Origin: Egibacter rhizosphaerae | GTDB lineage: Bacteria; Actinomycetota; Nitriliruptoria; Euzebyales; Egibacteraceae | Direction: 5' to 3' | Assembly (NCBI RefSeq): GCF_004322855.1 | Contig: NZ_CP036402.1 | Location: 2,480,001-2,544,000, forward strand | DNA: 64,000 nt | Shown: one piece after another, positions 20,095 to 29,288 of the stretch | Layout: the number at the start of each line of letters is the position of its first letter | Numbering within the stretch: position 1 is the stretch's first letter | Notes under the pieces: generated by a model | Seen by the model: the letters and a program-made list of their open reading frames with translations, nothing else | Databases searched by the model: none | What the model was told of the DNA's origin: nothing | Translations under genes and position numbers: made by a program

Positions 20095-21231
20095 ATGTCG
20101 AACCCGCTCGAACGCGCCGACGCGGGCGGCCTGGCACCGGCGACGGTCGCCGTCGCCGCCGGGCGGCCCCACCAGCCTGGGGATCCCGTGAACCCCCCGG
20201 TGGTCCTGACCTCGATCTACCGCTCCGAGGAGGACGCGCCGCCGGGGTACGCCCGGGAGGGCAATCCCACCTGGACCGCCTTCGAGGAAGCCCTCGGGTC
20301 CCTCGAGGGGGGCGCCGCCGTCGCGTTCGCCTCCGGGATCGCCGCGGTCGACGCCGCGCTCGGGGGCCTGCCCGACGGCGCGGTCGTCGTTGTCCCGGAC
20401 GACGCGTACAGCGGCACGCACGCGCTCGTCGACCACCTCGCCGAGCGCGGCCGGCTGACCCCTCGCGCGGTCGACATCGCCGACACCGAACGGGCGCTCG
20501 CGGCGTGCGACGGCGCGGACGCCCTCTGGGTGGAGTCCCCCACCAACCCGCTCATGGGCGTGGCGGACATCCCCGCACTCGCGGAGGGCGCGCACGCCCG
20601 GGGCTGTCGCGTGGTGGTCGACGCGACCTTCACGACGCCGATGCGGCAACGTGCCCTCGACCAGGGGGCCGACGTCGTCGTGCACAGCGCGACGAAGTTC
20701 CTGTCGGGGCATTCCGACGTGCTGCTCGGCTCGGCGGTGACGCGGGACGTGGATCACCTCGCCCAGTTGCGAGCCCACCGCACGCGGCACGGTGCGGTTC
20801 CGGGGCCGATGGAGGCGTGGCTCGCCCTGCGCGGCCTGCGGACCCTGGGTGTGCGGATCGAGCGGGGGGAGGCCTCGGCCCGCGAGCTGGCCCGCCGGCT
20901 GGCCGCTCATTCGATGGTGCACCGGGTGCGGTATCCGGGCCTGCCCGACGATCCGGGTTATCGGCGGGCGACCGAGCAGCTCGACGGACCGGGCGCGATG
21001 CTGTCGTTCGAGGTCGCCGACGCGGGGACCGCCGACGCTGTCTGCGCCGGTGTCCGGGTGATCGCACACGCGACCAGCCTCGGCGGGGTGGAGACCACGC
21101 TCGAGCGCCGGACCCGCCAGCGCGGCCAGTCGCACCTGCCCGCGGGCCTCGTGCGCGTGAGCGTCGGCTGCGAGGACGTCGAGGATCTCTGGACCGACCT
21201 CGCGCGCGCCCTCGAGGCCGCGGCAGCGTGA
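20095..21231 (+). CDS. Cys/Met-metabolism PLP enzyme (cystathionine gamma-synthase/lyase family)
   Basis: 378 aa, the usual size. The PLP lysine is K201 in HSATKFLSGHSDVLLG. An aromatic and substrate-binding segment YAREGNPTWTAFEEALGSLEGG and the C-terminal ATSLGGVETTLERRTRQRGQ...LPAGLVRVSVGCEDVEDLWTDL region are diagnostic of the trans-sulfuration family. Whether it acts as synthase, lyase or gamma-elimination enzyme cannot be decided from sequence alone. Its 3' end carries a stop-anchored duplication whose second copy supplies the start codon of the next gene. Confidence 0.9.
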   Translation: MSNPLERADAGGLAPATVAVAAGRPHQPGDPVNPPVVLTSIYRSEEDAPPGYAREGNPTWTAFEEALGSLEGGAAVAFASGIAAVDAALGGLPDGAVVVVPDDAYSGTHALVDHLAERGRLTPRAVDIADTERALAACDGADALWVESPTNPLMGVADIPALAEGAHARGCRVVVDATFTTPMRQRALDQGADVVVHSATKFLSGHSDVLLGSAVTRDVDHLAQLRAHRTRHGAVPGPMEAWLALRGLRTLGVRIERGEASARELARRLAAHSMVHRVRYPGLPDDPGYRRATEQLDGPGAMLSFEVADAGTADAVCAGVRVIAHATSLGGVETTLERRTRQRGQSHLPAGLVRVSVGCEDVEDLWTDLARALEAAAA

Positions 21232-21275
21232 GACGCGTGGCGGCGAGGGGCACACCGGCGTGAGGCGCGTGGCGG
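21226..21275 (+). repeat. stop-anchored tandem repeat, 2 copies, period 32
   Basis: The motif GCGTGAGRCGCGTGGCGG occurs at 21226 and again at 21258. In copy 1 its TGA is the stop of the PLP enzyme. In copy 2 the same GTGA supplies the GTG start (21260) of the SGNH hydrolase. This looks like duplication of an ancestral overlapping GTGA stop/start junction. Confidence 0.8.
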
Positions 21276-22081
21276 TCGAAGGAGGCAAGCGCGGAGGGGT
21301 CCGCCGACCGGCGCTCTGGCTCGGGGCGCCGGCCGCGCTGCTGGCCCTGGTCGTCGGGCAGGCCTGGATGACCGCGCGCGAGGAGTACCTCCCGCGGCCG
21401 CCCTACGAGGTGGCACACACCGTGACGCCCGACGGCGAGGTTCGCGCCGGCGCCGACACGGGGCAGGTACGGCTCGCCGTGCTCGGGGACTCGACCGTCG
21501 AGGGGATCGGCTCACCGACTGCCGAGGGCGCGCTGCCGGTGCTCGTCGCCTCCCGCGTCGCCGAGGCGCTGGACCGGACGGTCGGCGTCGTGGGCTTGGG
21601 GGTGTCCGGCGCACGCACCCGCGACGTGCAGCATGACCAGGCGCCCCGTCTCGCTGGGGGGGAGTGGGACGTGGTGCTCGTGGTCGTGGGGTCCAACGAC
21701 GTGACCCACGCCCACGCTCCCTGGCGCATGGCGGAGACGACCCGAAGGATGCTCGAGGAGGTCGAGGCGGCCAGCCGTGCCCCCGTGGTGCTGGGCGGCA
21801 TCCCGGAGTTCCACACGGTGCCGGCTGTGCCGAGGCCCCTGCGGTGGCTGCTCGGCTGGCAGGCCGACCTGCTGCGCGCCCGCCAGGCCGCGGCCGCCCG
21901 CGACGTCGGGGTGCGGTTCGTCGACATCCGGGCCGAGGCCAGCCCCCGCTTCCTCGGCCGGCCCGAGTCCATGAGCGCCGACGGCTTCCACCCCTCGGAC
22001 CTGGGATACGGCCTCTGGGCCGATGCGCTGGCGCCTCAGGTCGCCGACGCGGTCGCGGCGGGTGACACGGCCCCCGAATGA
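21260..22081 (+). CDS. membrane-anchored SGNH/GDSL hydrolase
   Basis: 273 aa, GTG start at 21260. A hydrophobic signal anchor at about 18-38 should place the enzyme outside the membrane. The catalytic motifs are in order: GDSTVEG with nucleophile Ser78, the GSNDVTH block near 145, and DGFHP with Asp241 and His244. This is the fold of exported esterases and acyl hydrolases acting on lipids or cell-wall acetyl groups; substrate unknown. The gene is followed by a perfect 24-bp palindrome and then by the convergent aldolase gene. Confidence 0.85.
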   Translation: MRRVAVEGGKRGGVRRPALWLGAPAALLALVVGQAWMTAREEYLPRPPYEVAHTVTPDGEVRAGADTGQVRLAVLGDSTVEGIGSPTAEGALPVLVASRVAEALDRTVGVVGLGVSGARTRDVQHDQAPRLAGGEWDVVLVVVGSNDVTHAHAPWRMAETTRRMLEEVEAASRAPVVLGGIPEFHTVPAVPRPLRWLLGWQADLLRARQAAAARDVGVRFVDIRAEASPRFLGRPESMSADGFHPSDLGYGLWADALAPQVADAVAAGDTAPE

Positions 22082-22085
22082 TCGC

Positions 22086-22109
22086 GGGGCGGCCCACGTG
22101 GGCCGCCCC
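22086..22109. terminator. 24-bp perfect palindrome between convergent genes
   Basis: GGGGCGGCCCAC followed immediately by its exact complement, 5 bases after the SGNH stop and 22 bases beyond the aldolase stop. The symmetry allows termination in both directions. Confidence 0.75.
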
Positions 22110-22131
22110 GTCGTCCGTGGTGCGCGGCCGT

Positions 22132-23217
22132 CTAGGCCACGGCGATCTCCTCGTTGCGGTAGACGTCCTGGATCGCGTGCAGCAGCTCGATGCCCTCCTC
22201 CATCGGGCGCTGGAACGACTTTCGGCCGCTGATCAGCCCCATGCCGCCGGCTCGCTTGTTGATGACCGCGGTGCGCACCGCCTCGGCCTTGTCGCTGTGC
22301 CCCGAGGAGGCGCCACCCGAGTTGATCAGCCCGGCCCGGCCCATGTAGCAGTTGAGCACCTGGTACCGGGTGAGGTCGATCGGATGGTCGCTCGCGAGCT
22401 TGTCGTACATCAACGGGTCGAGCTTGCCGTACGAGCTGTCGCCGGCGTTGAGCGCCTCGTACCCACGGTTCGTCTCGGGCAGCTTCTGCTTGATGACGTC
22501 CGCCTCGATCGTGACGCCGAGGTGGTTCGCCTGCCCGGTGAGGTCGGCGGCCGCATGGTAGTCGGTGCCGCCGGTCTTGAACGCGTCGTTGCGGGTGTAG
22601 CACCAGAGCACGGTGAACATCCCCAGCTCGTGTGCCTCGTGGAAGGCCTCGGCGATCTCCACGAGTTGGCGGTTCGACTCGGGCGAACCGAAGTAGACCG
22701 TCGCGCCGATCCCGGCGGCCCCCATGTTCCACGCCTCGCGCACCGTTCCGAACCGGATCTGGTCGAACGTGTTCGGGTACGTCAACAACTCGTTGTGGTT
22801 GATCTTGACGATGAACGGGATGTGGTGTGCCCACTTGCGGGCGGTCATCCCGAGCACCCCGAACGTCGAGGCGACGGCGTTGCAGCCTCCCTCGTACCCC
22901 AGGCGCACGATGTTCTCGGGGTCGAAGTACGCGGGGTTCTTGGCGAAGCTCGCCCCGGCCGAGTGCTCGACCCCTTGGTCGACGGGCAGGATCGACAGGT
23001 GCCCCGTGCCGGCGAGCCGCCCGTGGTTGAAGACCTGCGCCAGGTTGCGCAGCGCCTGGTTGCCGCGGTCGCTGGGAATGAAGATGCGATCCACGAAGTC
23101 GGACCCCGGCAGGTGCAACTGCTCGGCGCCGACCGTGTCGCACTTGTGGTTCAGCAGCGAGTCGGCCTCCTCGCCGAGCAGGCCCGTGATGTCGTCGATG
23201 GTGAGCTCGCTGACCAT
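22132..23217 (-). CDS. class I fructose-bisphosphate aldolase (DhnA/FbaB type)
   Basis: 361 aa; the ATG at 23217 has a textbook AGGAGG site. The sequence matches the archaeal-type class I aldolases of COG1830 rather than the zinc class II enzymes: [13 protein letters not shown], the IVKINHNE strand, [15 protein letters not shown], an [18 protein letters not shown] segment and the [16 protein letters not shown] phosphate site. It cleaves fructose-1,6-bisphosphate by Schiff-base chemistry in glycolysis or gluconeogenesis. No partner gene of that pathway adjoins it. The frame stays open far upstream only because of GC bias. Confidence 0.9.
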   Translation of the reverse strand: MVSELTIDDITGLLGEEADSLLNHKCDTVGAEQLHLPGSDFVDRIFIPSDRGNQALRNLAQVFNHGRLAGTGHLSILPVDQGVEHSAGASFAKNPAYFDPENIVRLGYEGGCNAVASTFGVLGMTARKWAHHIPFIVKINHNELLTYPNTFDQIRFGTVREAWNMGAAGIGATVYFGSPESNRQLVEIAEAFHEAHELGMFTVLWCYTRNDAFKTGGTDYHAAADLTGQANHLGVTIEADVIKQKLPETNRGYEALNAGDSSYGKLDPLMYDKLASDHPIDLTRYQVLNCYMGRAGLINSGGASSGHSDKAEAVRTAVINKRAGGMGLISGRKSFQRPMEEGIELLHAIQDVYRNEEIAVA

Positions 23218-23656
23218 GTGTCCTCCTGCGTCGCCGTTGCGTCGGGTGCGGGACGTCGGCTCGTCTTTGTCGGTCGTCTGTCGCTGCGGGGTCGCCCGGG
23301 TGGCTGCGGAACCGGGATCGAGCGTGCGCGGTCTCCGGTCTGGGGGCAGTCTGCCCCGCGGGTCAGGGGGGTCAAGCGCGTGCTGCCCCCAACCGTAGGT
23401 CTCCCGGGGTGCTGGTGGGTTGTCACACCGGGTGTGGGTGGTGTCTCGCCGGGGTGTGGGTGGGTGTCTCGTCGAGCGGTGCGGGTTGGCGTCCCCACGT
23501 GTCGGCCGTAGGATCGCGCCGTCTGCTCGCTGCGCGGCGTGCGGCGAGCGCGCCCGCGGTGGGTGGATCCGATGGGTTCGCCGACCTCGCTGCCGGATGC
23601 GGCGAGCGGCGCGGGCCCGTCGGACCCGGACCGTCGATCCGAGCTGGAGGCCCGCC
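23218..23656. other. divergent intergenic region, no gene
   Basis: 439 bp between the divergent starts of the aldolase and the first dodecin gene. I see no supportable gene. It holds an inverted repeat TGGGGGCAG (23341-23349) / CTGCCCCCA (23383-23391) and the G-rich tandem repeat at 23404-23471. Promoters for both genes must lie here but no clear hexamer pair stands out. Confidence 0.6.
23404..23471. repeat. G/T-rich tandem repeat, three imperfect copies
   Basis: Three units of 24, 21 and 23 bp, each beginning CCGGGGTG or CCGGGTG and ending in TGTCACA or TGTCTCG. They lie in the divergent control region, far from any stop codon, and so differ from the stop-anchored arrays. Confidence 0.7.
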
Positions 23657-23860
23657 ATGGCCGTGATCAAGACCATCGACCTCGTGGGCGTGTCGACCGA
23701 GTCGTGGCGGGATGCCGCGCACAAGGCGCTCGCCGAGGCGTCCAAGACGCTCCGCGGTATCGAGGGCTTCGACGTGCTCGAGACCTCCGCGACCGTCCAG
23801 GACAACGAGATCGACGAGTACCACACGCACATCCGCATCCGATTCCGCCTGGAGCGGTAG
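23657..23860 (+). CDS. dodecin 1
   Basis: 67 aa. Typical dodecin: [20 protein letters not shown] helix start, then [36 protein letters not shown], the beta sheet that builds the flavin-binding dodecamer. Dodecins store or buffer flavins in the cytoplasm. A paralogue lies at 57884-58093. The last codons form the first unit of the tandem repeat at 23851-23945. Confidence 0.92.
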   Translation: MAVIKTIDLVGVSTESWRDAAHKALAEASKTLRGIEGFDVLETSATVQDNEIDEYHTHIRIRFRLER

Positions 23861-23945
23861 GCCCGGTGGGAGTGCCGGAGCGGTAGGCCCGGTGGGAGTG
23901 CCGGAGCGGTAGGCCCGGTGGGAGTGCCGGAGCGGTAAGCCGGGG
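23851..23945 (+). repeat. stop-anchored tandem repeat, about 3.5 copies, period 26
   Basis: GGAGCGGTAG, the last two codons and stop of dodecin, recurs at 23851, 23877 and 23903, with a variant ending TAA at 23929. Because 26 is not a multiple of three, the successive stops (23858, 23884, 23910) fall in all three frames. The array ends about 60 bases before the purA start. Confidence 0.92.
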
Positions 23946-24003
23946 GATGATCCGGCACCATGGATGTGGACGTGCGACCGCCGCACACGCGAGGAGCGAG
24001 CCG

Positions 24004-25281
24004 ATGGGCGCGATCATCGTTGTCGGCACCCAGTGGGGTGACGAGGGCAAGGGCAAGGCCACCGATCTGCTGGCCGACGACGTGGGCTACGTCGTGCGCT
24101 ATCAGGGGGGCAACAACGCGGGCCACACGATCATCGTGGGCGACCGCACGCTGAAGCTCCACCTCGTGCCGAGCGGGGTCATGTACCCGGCGGTCACGCC
24201 GGTGATCGCCGACGGGGTCGTCCTCGACCCGGGGGTCCTGTTGGAGGAGCTCGACGAGCTCGTCGCCCAGGGCCTCGACGTCTCGAAGCTCGCGATCAGC
24301 GGCAACGCGCACCTGATCATGCCCTATCACCGTGAGCTCGACCGCGTGACCGAGCGGTACCTCGGCAAGCAGAAGCTCGGCACCACCAAGCGCGGCATCG
24401 GGCCCGCGTACGCGGACAAGGCCGCACGGGTGGGGCTGCGCGTGCAGGACCTGTACGACATGAAGATCTTCCGCCAGAAGCTCGACACGGTGCTGAAGGA
24501 GAAGAACGCGGTCCTCTCGCGCGTCTACAACCGCATGCCGATGAGCGCCGCCGAGATCGAGACCGAGTACGCGGTCTATGCCGAGCGCCTGCGCCCGTAC
24601 ATCGCCGACACCGTCAGCCTGCTGCATGACGCAATGGACGGCGGCGAGCGCGTGCTGCTCGAGGGTGCCCAGGGCACGCTGCTCGACCTCGACCACGGCA
24701 CCTATCCGTTCGTCACCTCCTCGAACCCGGTGGCGGGGGGTGCGCTGACCGGCGCCGGTGTCGGCCCGAACGACATCGAGCAGGTTATCGGGATCACGAA
24801 GGCGTACGTCACCCGGGTCGGGTCGGGGCCGTTCCCCACCGAGCTCGACGGCGAGATCGCCGAGCGGATCACCGACCGGGGCGCCGAGTACGGCACGACC
24901 ACGGGCCGTCGCCGGCGCGTGGGCTGGTTCGACGCGGTGCTCGCCCGTTACGCGGCGAGGGTGAACGGCCTGACCGAGCATTTCCTCACCAAGCTGGACG
25001 TTCTCAGCCAGTTCGAGACGGTGCGGCTGTGCCGTGCCTACCGCTACCAGGGCGAGGAGTACGAGCACTTCCCCCCTCACCAGTCGATCATCCACCACGC
25101 CGAGCCGGTGTACGAGGACCTGCCCGGTTGGCACGAGGACATCTCCGGGGTGACCGAGTTCAGCGACCTGCCGAAGGAGGCGCAGGCCTTCGTCGAGCGC
25201 ATCGAGGAGCTTGGCGGGGTCCCCGTCCGGTGGGTCTCGGTCGGCCCGGCCCGCAGCCAGACGCTCGAACGGGGTCGCTGA
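24004..25281 (+). CDS. purA: adenylosuccinate synthetase
   Basis: 425 aa, ATG at 24004 with GAGGAG upstream. The GTP-binding loop is GDEGKGK at residues 12-18. The other family signatures follow: [21 protein letters not shown], the IMP-binding loop [19 protein letters not shown] and the C-terminal [14 protein letters not shown]. It joins IMP and aspartate using GTP, the first committed step to AMP. purD follows three bases after its stop, so the two are one transcription unit. Confidence 0.97.
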   Translation: MGAIIVVGTQWGDEGKGKATDLLADDVGYVVRYQGGNNAGHTIIVGDRTLKLHLVPSGVMYPAVTPVIADGVVLDPGVLLEELDELVAQGLDVSKLAISGNAHLIMPYHRELDRVTERYLGKQKLGTTKRGIGPAYADKAARVGLRVQDLYDMKIFRQKLDTVLKEKNAVLSRVYNRMPMSAAEIETEYAVYAERLRPYIADTVSLLHDAMDGGERVLLEGAQGTLLDLDHGTYPFVTSSNPVAGGALTGAGVGPNDIEQVIGITKAYVTRVGSGPFPTELDGEIAERITDRGAEYGTTTGRRRRVGWFDAVLARYAARVNGLTEHFLTKLDVLSQFETVRLCRAYRYQGEEYEHFPPHQSIIHHAEPVYEDLPGWHEDISGVTEFSDLPKEAQAFVERIEELGGVPVRWVSVGPARSQTLERGR

Positions 25282-25284
25282 CCG

Positions 25285-26571
25285 GTGAAGGTGCTCGTGC
25301 TCGGGGGCGGCGGGCGCGAGCACGCCCTGTGCTGGGCGCTCGACCGTTCCCCCTCGGTGCAGGAGGTCGTCTGCGCGCCCGGCAACCCCGGCATCGCTGA
25401 GGTGGCGGACGTCCGCGCGCTTGACGTGACCGACGACGAGGAGGTCGTGGCGCTCGCCCGGGCACTGGCCGCGGACCTCGTCGTCGTCGGGCCGGAGGCG
25501 CCGCTGGTCGCGGGCGTGGCGGACGCGTTGCGCGGGGCGGGTGTGGCGGTGTTCGGTCCTTCCGCCGATGCGGCGCGGCTCGAGGGCTCGAAAGCGTTCG
25601 CCAAGGAGGTCATGGCTGCCGCGGGGGTGCCGACGGCCCGCTGGTGGACCGGGGACGACGCCGAGGCGGCCCGCGCCGCTCTGGACGAGTTCGCACCGCC
25701 CTACGTGGTGAAGGCGGACGGGCTCGCCGCGGGGAAGGGTGTCGTGATCGCCAGCAGCCGGTCCCAGGCCGAGGACGCCGTCGACGAGGCGCTCGTGACC
25801 GGTGCGTTCGGTGAGGCCGGCCGACGCGTCGTGCTGGAGGAGTTCCTCCAGGGCCCGGAGGTCAGCCTCTTCGGCGTTGCCGACGGGCAGTACGCCCGCG
25901 CGCTCGTCGCGGCGCAGGACTACAAGCGGATCGGCGACGACGACACCGGCCCGAACACCGGCGGGATGGGGGCGTACTCCCCGGTACCCGCGCTCGACGA
26001 CGCGGCGGTCGAGGCACTCGGCGAGGCGATACTCGGTCCGGTGGCCGCGGCTCTCGCCGAGCGCGGCACCCCGTACGTCGGAGTGCTCTACGCAGGGCTG
26101 GTGATGACGCCGGACGGCCCGAAGGTGCTCGAGTTCAACGCGCGCTTCGGCGACCCCGAGGCGCAGGCCTTCCTGCCGCGCCTGCGCGCCGACGGTCCGG
26201 GCGACCTCGGCTTGCTGTTGTCCGCTGCTGCGCGCGGCGATCTTCCCGGTGCACCGCCGCTCGCGTGGGACCGGCGGGCCTGCGCGACGGTGGTGTTGGC
26301 CTCGGCCGGGTATCCGGCCTCCTCCTCCTCGGGGGACCCGATCTCGGGCGTGAGGGAGGCCGCCGCGGTGCCGGACGCGCTGGTGTTCCACGCCGGCACG
26401 GCTGTGGAGGAGGGCGAACTCGTCACCGCGGGCGGGCGGGTGCTCTCCGTCTCGGGTCTGGGGGCGACCGTCGCCCAGGCGCGGGCGATCTCGTATCAGG
26501 CCGCGGACCGGATCTGGTTCGCGGGTCAGCAACGGCGGGAGGACATCGCGGCTCGGCCGCTCGGCGGCTGA
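25285..26571 (+). CDS. purD: phosphoribosylamine-glycine ligase
   Basis: 428 aa with a GTG start ([19 protein letters not shown]). ATP-grasp enzyme with the family segments [38 protein letters not shown], and [16 protein letters not shown], ending in the PurD C-terminal domain ([22 protein letters not shown]). It makes GAR from phosphoribosylamine, glycine and ATP. Co-transcribed with purA. Its 3' end starts a 44-bp duplication. Confidence 0.96.
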   Translation: MKVLVLGGGGREHALCWALDRSPSVQEVVCAPGNPGIAEVADVRALDVTDDEEVVALARALAADLVVVGPEAPLVAGVADALRGAGVAVFGPSADAARLEGSKAFAKEVMAAAGVPTARWWTGDDAEAARAALDEFAPPYVVKADGLAAGKGVVIASSRSQAEDAVDEALVTGAFGEAGRRVVLEEFLQGPEVSLFGVADGQYARALVAAQDYKRIGDDDTGPNTGGMGAYSPVPALDDAAVEALGEAILGPVAAALAERGTPYVGVLYAGLVMTPDGPKVLEFNARFGDPEAQAFLPRLRADGPGDLGLLLSAAARGDLPGAPPLAWDRRACATVVLASAGYPASSSSGDPISGVREAAAVPDALVFHAGTAVEEGELVTAGGRVLSVSGLGATVAQARAISYQAADRIWFAGQQRREDIAARPLGG

Positions 26572-26651
26572 CCGTGGGATGGTGATCGGGGCCGCCGACG
26601 GTGCGACGCGGCTGACCGTGGGGCGGTGGCCGGCGGGCCGGTTGGCGCCCG
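26564..26651 (+). repeat. stop-anchored repeat after purD, 2 degenerate copies, period 44
   Basis: GCGGCTGACCGTGGG, containing the purD stop, recurs 44 bp downstream (26608), with partial similarity after it (GGTG, GGCCGGCGG). It is the weakest and longest-period member of the stop-anchored set. Confidence 0.6.
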
Positions 26652-26682
26652 GGGTGTGCGGTGAGCGTTCGGTCGAGTGGCG

Positions 26683-26843
26683 TCGTGGTGCGGTTACCCG
26701 CGCGCCCGGTGTCGACCCGTGATCGTGGTGCGGTTGCCCGCGGGCGCGCGGGTAGCTGTACCGCGAAAAGTGGGTGAGCGGTCGGCGTGGGGGCGTCCGC
26801 CGATTCGTCGTGCGGTTACCCGCGCCAGCGCGGGTAACCGCAC
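26683..26843 (+). repeat. hairpin repeat family in the purD-DUF559 gap
   Basis: A core TGGTGCGGTTACCCGCG-like motif occurs near 26687, 26727 and 26809. The third forms a perfect 15-bp stem (26810-26824 with 26829-26843) and a CCAG loop. The second forms the same stem using several G-U pairs (right arm CGCGGGTAGCTGTAC). The first has only the left arm. Wobble pairing points to conservation of structure at RNA level. The rest of 26572-26951 shows no gene. Confidence 0.75.
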
Positions 26844-26951
26844 CGTGCCTCGGAAGGGCCGGTAGGGCGTCCGCACGCCGCATGGAAGCCGTCCACACCC
26901 CCGGAGCGCCCGATTCGGGCTCCCGGGTGCCACTGGCCGGATGCTCGCCGC

Positions 26952-27866
26952 ATGGACGAGCAGCTGGCGGAGGCGTATCGGCGGATGGCGGCCAACCACG
27001 GCCTCATCGAACGGTCGGAGGCGGTGAGCCTGCTCGGTGCGAAGCGTGTCGACGGGCTGCTGCGCCGTGGCCGGTGGGGGGTGGTGCACCGCGGTGTCTA
27101 CCGCGCGGCCGGGAGCGCGCGGCCCGCCGAGCAGATCCACCTGGCGGCGGTCTGGCGCGTCGGCTACGAGGCGGTGCTGACCGGCGAGCCCGGGCTCGGC
27201 CTCTTCGGTGTGGAGGCCAACCGCTCGGATGCCGTGCCGGACGTGATCGGGCGGCGTGGACAACGCGTGCGTGCGGCCCCGTTCCGGGTGCGGTACGTGG
27301 GTCCGCTCCACCCGCGCGATCGCGCGACCCTGAACCGCATCCCCATCGCCCGTCCGCACCGGATGCTGGTCGACCGCGCCGCAGAGTTGCGCGGCCGGGA
27401 GCTGCGGACGGTGATCGATTCAGCCCGACGGCTCGGGTTGACGGGCGAGGACCGCCTGCACGATGCCGCGATGCGGGCGAGGCCGCAGCGCGGGGCCGCG
27501 GTGGTTCTCCGGTTGCTCGAGAGCGGGGGGCTCGCGACCGAATCGGAGGGGGAGCGGCTGCTGGCGGACCTCTTCTCCGACGTGGACCCACCGCCGGAGC
27601 CCCAGCAGTTCCTGCTGCCCGACATCAGGGTCGACCTCGTCTGGCGTGACGCCGGCCTGGTCGTCGAGTACGACGGGACCGATCACCACACCCTGCGCAG
27701 CGATCGCGACTACGATCGCCAGCGTCGCGATCGGCTGCGCGCCGCCGGCTGGACGGTCATCGTCGTCACCAAGCAGATGTGCCGCGACCTGGACGGCCTG
27801 CGCCGTCGGGTGCTCGCCCGCCGCGCGGAGTTGCTCCGCGAGCGGACCGCGATCGCCGACGCTTGA
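26952..27866 (+). CDS. AbiEi-like N-terminal domain fused to DUF559 nuclease-like domain
   Basis: 304 aa, ATG at 26952. Residues 10-60 ([40 protein letters not shown]) match the winged-helix AbiEi-antitoxin N-terminal domain common in actinobacteria. The C-terminal third ([48 protein letters not shown], about 226-275) matches DUF559, a Vsr-like PD-(D/E)XK fold with Asp and Glu in place. Such proteins are frequent, usually single genes, and of unproven function. No AbiEii toxin neighbour is seen, so a working type IV toxin-antitoxin pair is unlikely. No Shine-Dalgarno; GATGCT six bases upstream could be a leaderless -10. Confidence 0.8.
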   Translation: MDEQLAEAYRRMAANHGLIERSEAVSLLGAKRVDGLLRRGRWGVVHRGVYRAAGSARPAEQIHLAAVWRVGYEAVLTGEPGLGLFGVEANRSDAVPDVIGRRGQRVRAAPFRVRYVGPLHPRDRATLNRIPIARPHRMLVDRAAELRGRELRTVIDSARRLGLTGEDRLHDAAMRARPQRGAAVVLRLLESGGLATESEGERLLADLFSDVDPPPEPQQFLLPDIRVDLVWRDAGLVVEYDGTDHHTLRSDRDYDRQRRDRLRAAGWTVIVVTKQMCRDLDGLRRRVLARRAELLRERTAIADA

Positions 27867-27887
27867 GCCCTACCCGAGGTGACGCCG

Positions 27888-28793
27888 ATGCTCCACCGGT
27901 TGCCCGAGCTGCGCCCGCTGACACCCGACGAGGCGCCCGCGGTGGGGGAGCTCGCTGAGCGGGTGTGGCGCGCCTACGACATCGCCCGTGGACGTCCCGA
28001 GCGGCCGCGGAGCACCGACGAGCAGATCGCCCGGAGGGACGCGCGGCTGCGCCGGGCGATCGCCAACGACCCGAGCTCGTCGACCGGCGCGTGGGACGGT
28101 GACGCGTTGGTCGGGATCGCGCTCGCCCGCCGCCGCGAGGCCTTCTGGGGTCTGTCGACGCTCCTCGTCCACCCCGAGCACCAGAGCGCCGGGGTCGGGC
28201 GGATGCTGCTCGAGGCGGCACTGGAGTCGGGTGAGGACGCGCCGTACGGGATGATCGTCGCCAGCGAGGACCCCCGAGCCACCGCGCGGTACCGCCTGGC
28301 GGGCTACCGCCTGCATCCTTGCCTGCACGCGGAAGGCACGGTCGACCCCGCCACCCTGCCGGCCGTGCCGGAGGCGCGCGCCGGCACCGGCGCGGACCAC
28401 GAATGGATCCACGAGCTCGGCCGGCGACTGCGCGGCGGTGGCTACGGCCCGGACCTCGACGGCCTGGGGGAGGACCGGAACCACCTCGTCGTCGTCGAGC
28501 GCGGGGACCGGCGGGGATGGGCGTTCGTTCGCGACTCGCAGGTCACGCAACTCGGCGCGACCGATCCCGAGACCGGCGCCGGGGTGCTCCGCGCAGCGCT
28601 CGCCGCCACGCGGCCGGACCCCGACGAGCCGACCACGTCTCCCCCCGTCGTGGTGCGCCAACTCACCGCCGAGCAGGAGTGGGCCGTCGACGTGTGCCTC
28701 GAGGCCGGCCTGCGGCTGCAGCCCAAGGGGCCCCTGTGCACCCGGGGCATGGATCCGCCCGTGCCGTACCTGCCGGATGGCGTCGCGTTCTAG
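27888..28793 (+). CDS. GNAT N-acetyltransferase, two-domain
   Basis: 301 aa from the ATG at 27888, eight bases after a GAGG site; a GTG at 27879 overlaps that site and is less likely. The N-terminal half is a canonical GNAT fold with the acetyl-CoA loop in STLLVHPEHQSAGVGRMLLEAAL. The C-terminal half (from about 160) looks like a second, degenerate GNAT module (NHLVVVERGDRRGWAFVRDSQVTQLGATDPETGAGVL). Substrate unknown. Confidence 0.8.
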   Translation: MLHRLPELRPLTPDEAPAVGELAERVWRAYDIARGRPERPRSTDEQIARRDARLRRAIANDPSSSTGAWDGDALVGIALARRREAFWGLSTLLVHPEHQSAGVGRMLLEAALESGEDAPYGMIVASEDPRATARYRLAGYRLHPCLHAEGTVDPATLPAVPEARAGTGADHEWIHELGRRLRGGGYGPDLDGLGEDRNHLVVVERGDRRGWAFVRDSQVTQLGATDPETGAGVLRAALAATRPDPDEPTTSPPVVVRQLTAEQEWAVDVCLEAGLRLQPKGPLCTRGMDPPVPYLPDGVAF

Positions 28794-28865
28794 GCATCGT
28801 GGCGCGGGGCCGCTGCCGCTCGACCGGTGTGTGTCGGCGCCCGCGATCAGGCATGCTGCCGCGCG

Positions 28866-29288
28866 ATGCGTCTTACCGACCTCGAACCGGGCGCCCCGGG
28901 TCTCGACGCGGCACTGGCGGTGCTGCGCGAGTTGCGACCCGAGCACACTCCCGACTCGGTCGCCGAGCGCTTCGCGGTGCAGCACGCCGAGGGCTACCGG
29001 TTGACCGCCGCCTTCGACGGGGCCACGTGCCTGGGGGTCGCCGGCTGGCGAGTGTTCACCACGTTCGCCGACGGGCGGACGCTGCACCTCGACGATCTGG
29101 TGACCGCCACCCAGGCGCGGTCTGGCGGCGTCGGGGCGCGGCTGCTGCGCCACTTGGAGGAGTGGGCTCGCGCGGACGGGTGTGCGCGCTTGCGGCTCGA
29201 CTCGGGGGTGACCCGGCACGGCGCTCACCGCTTCTACCTGCGGGAGGGATACCGGATCGCCAGCCATCACTTCGAGAAGGACCTCTGA
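28866..29288 (+). CDS. GNAT N-acetyltransferase, small
   Basis: 140 aa, ATG at 28866. GNAT core with HLDDLVTATQARSGGVGARLLRHLEEWARADGCARLRLDSGV and the typical HRFYLREGYRI end. No Shine-Dalgarno; CATGCT eight bases upstream could be a -10 for a leaderless message. Substrate unknown. The last codons begin the tandem array at 29280-29406, which separates this gene from purB. Confidence 0.85.
   Translation: MRLTDLEPGAPGLDAALAVLRELRPEHTPDSVAERFAVQHAEGYRLTAAFDGATCLGVAGWRVFTTFADGRTLHLDDLVTATQARSGGVGARLLRHLEEWARADGCARLRLDSGVTRHGAHRFYLREGYRIASHHFEKDL

Noticed and set aside
23851-23945. CRISPR-like array
   Set aside because: Repeats are directly adjacent with no unique spacers and include the end of a coding sequence; no cas genes.
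22132-26898. A 1588-codon open frame on the minus strand spanning the aldolase, dodecin, purA and purD genes
   Set aside because: Open only because of GC bias; its C-terminal 361 codons are the real aldolase and the rest is antisense to well-supported genes.
26952-27866. Type IV AbiE toxin-antitoxin system
   Set aside because: Only the antitoxin-like N-terminal domain is present, fused to DUF559; no AbiEii nucleotidyltransferase neighbour.
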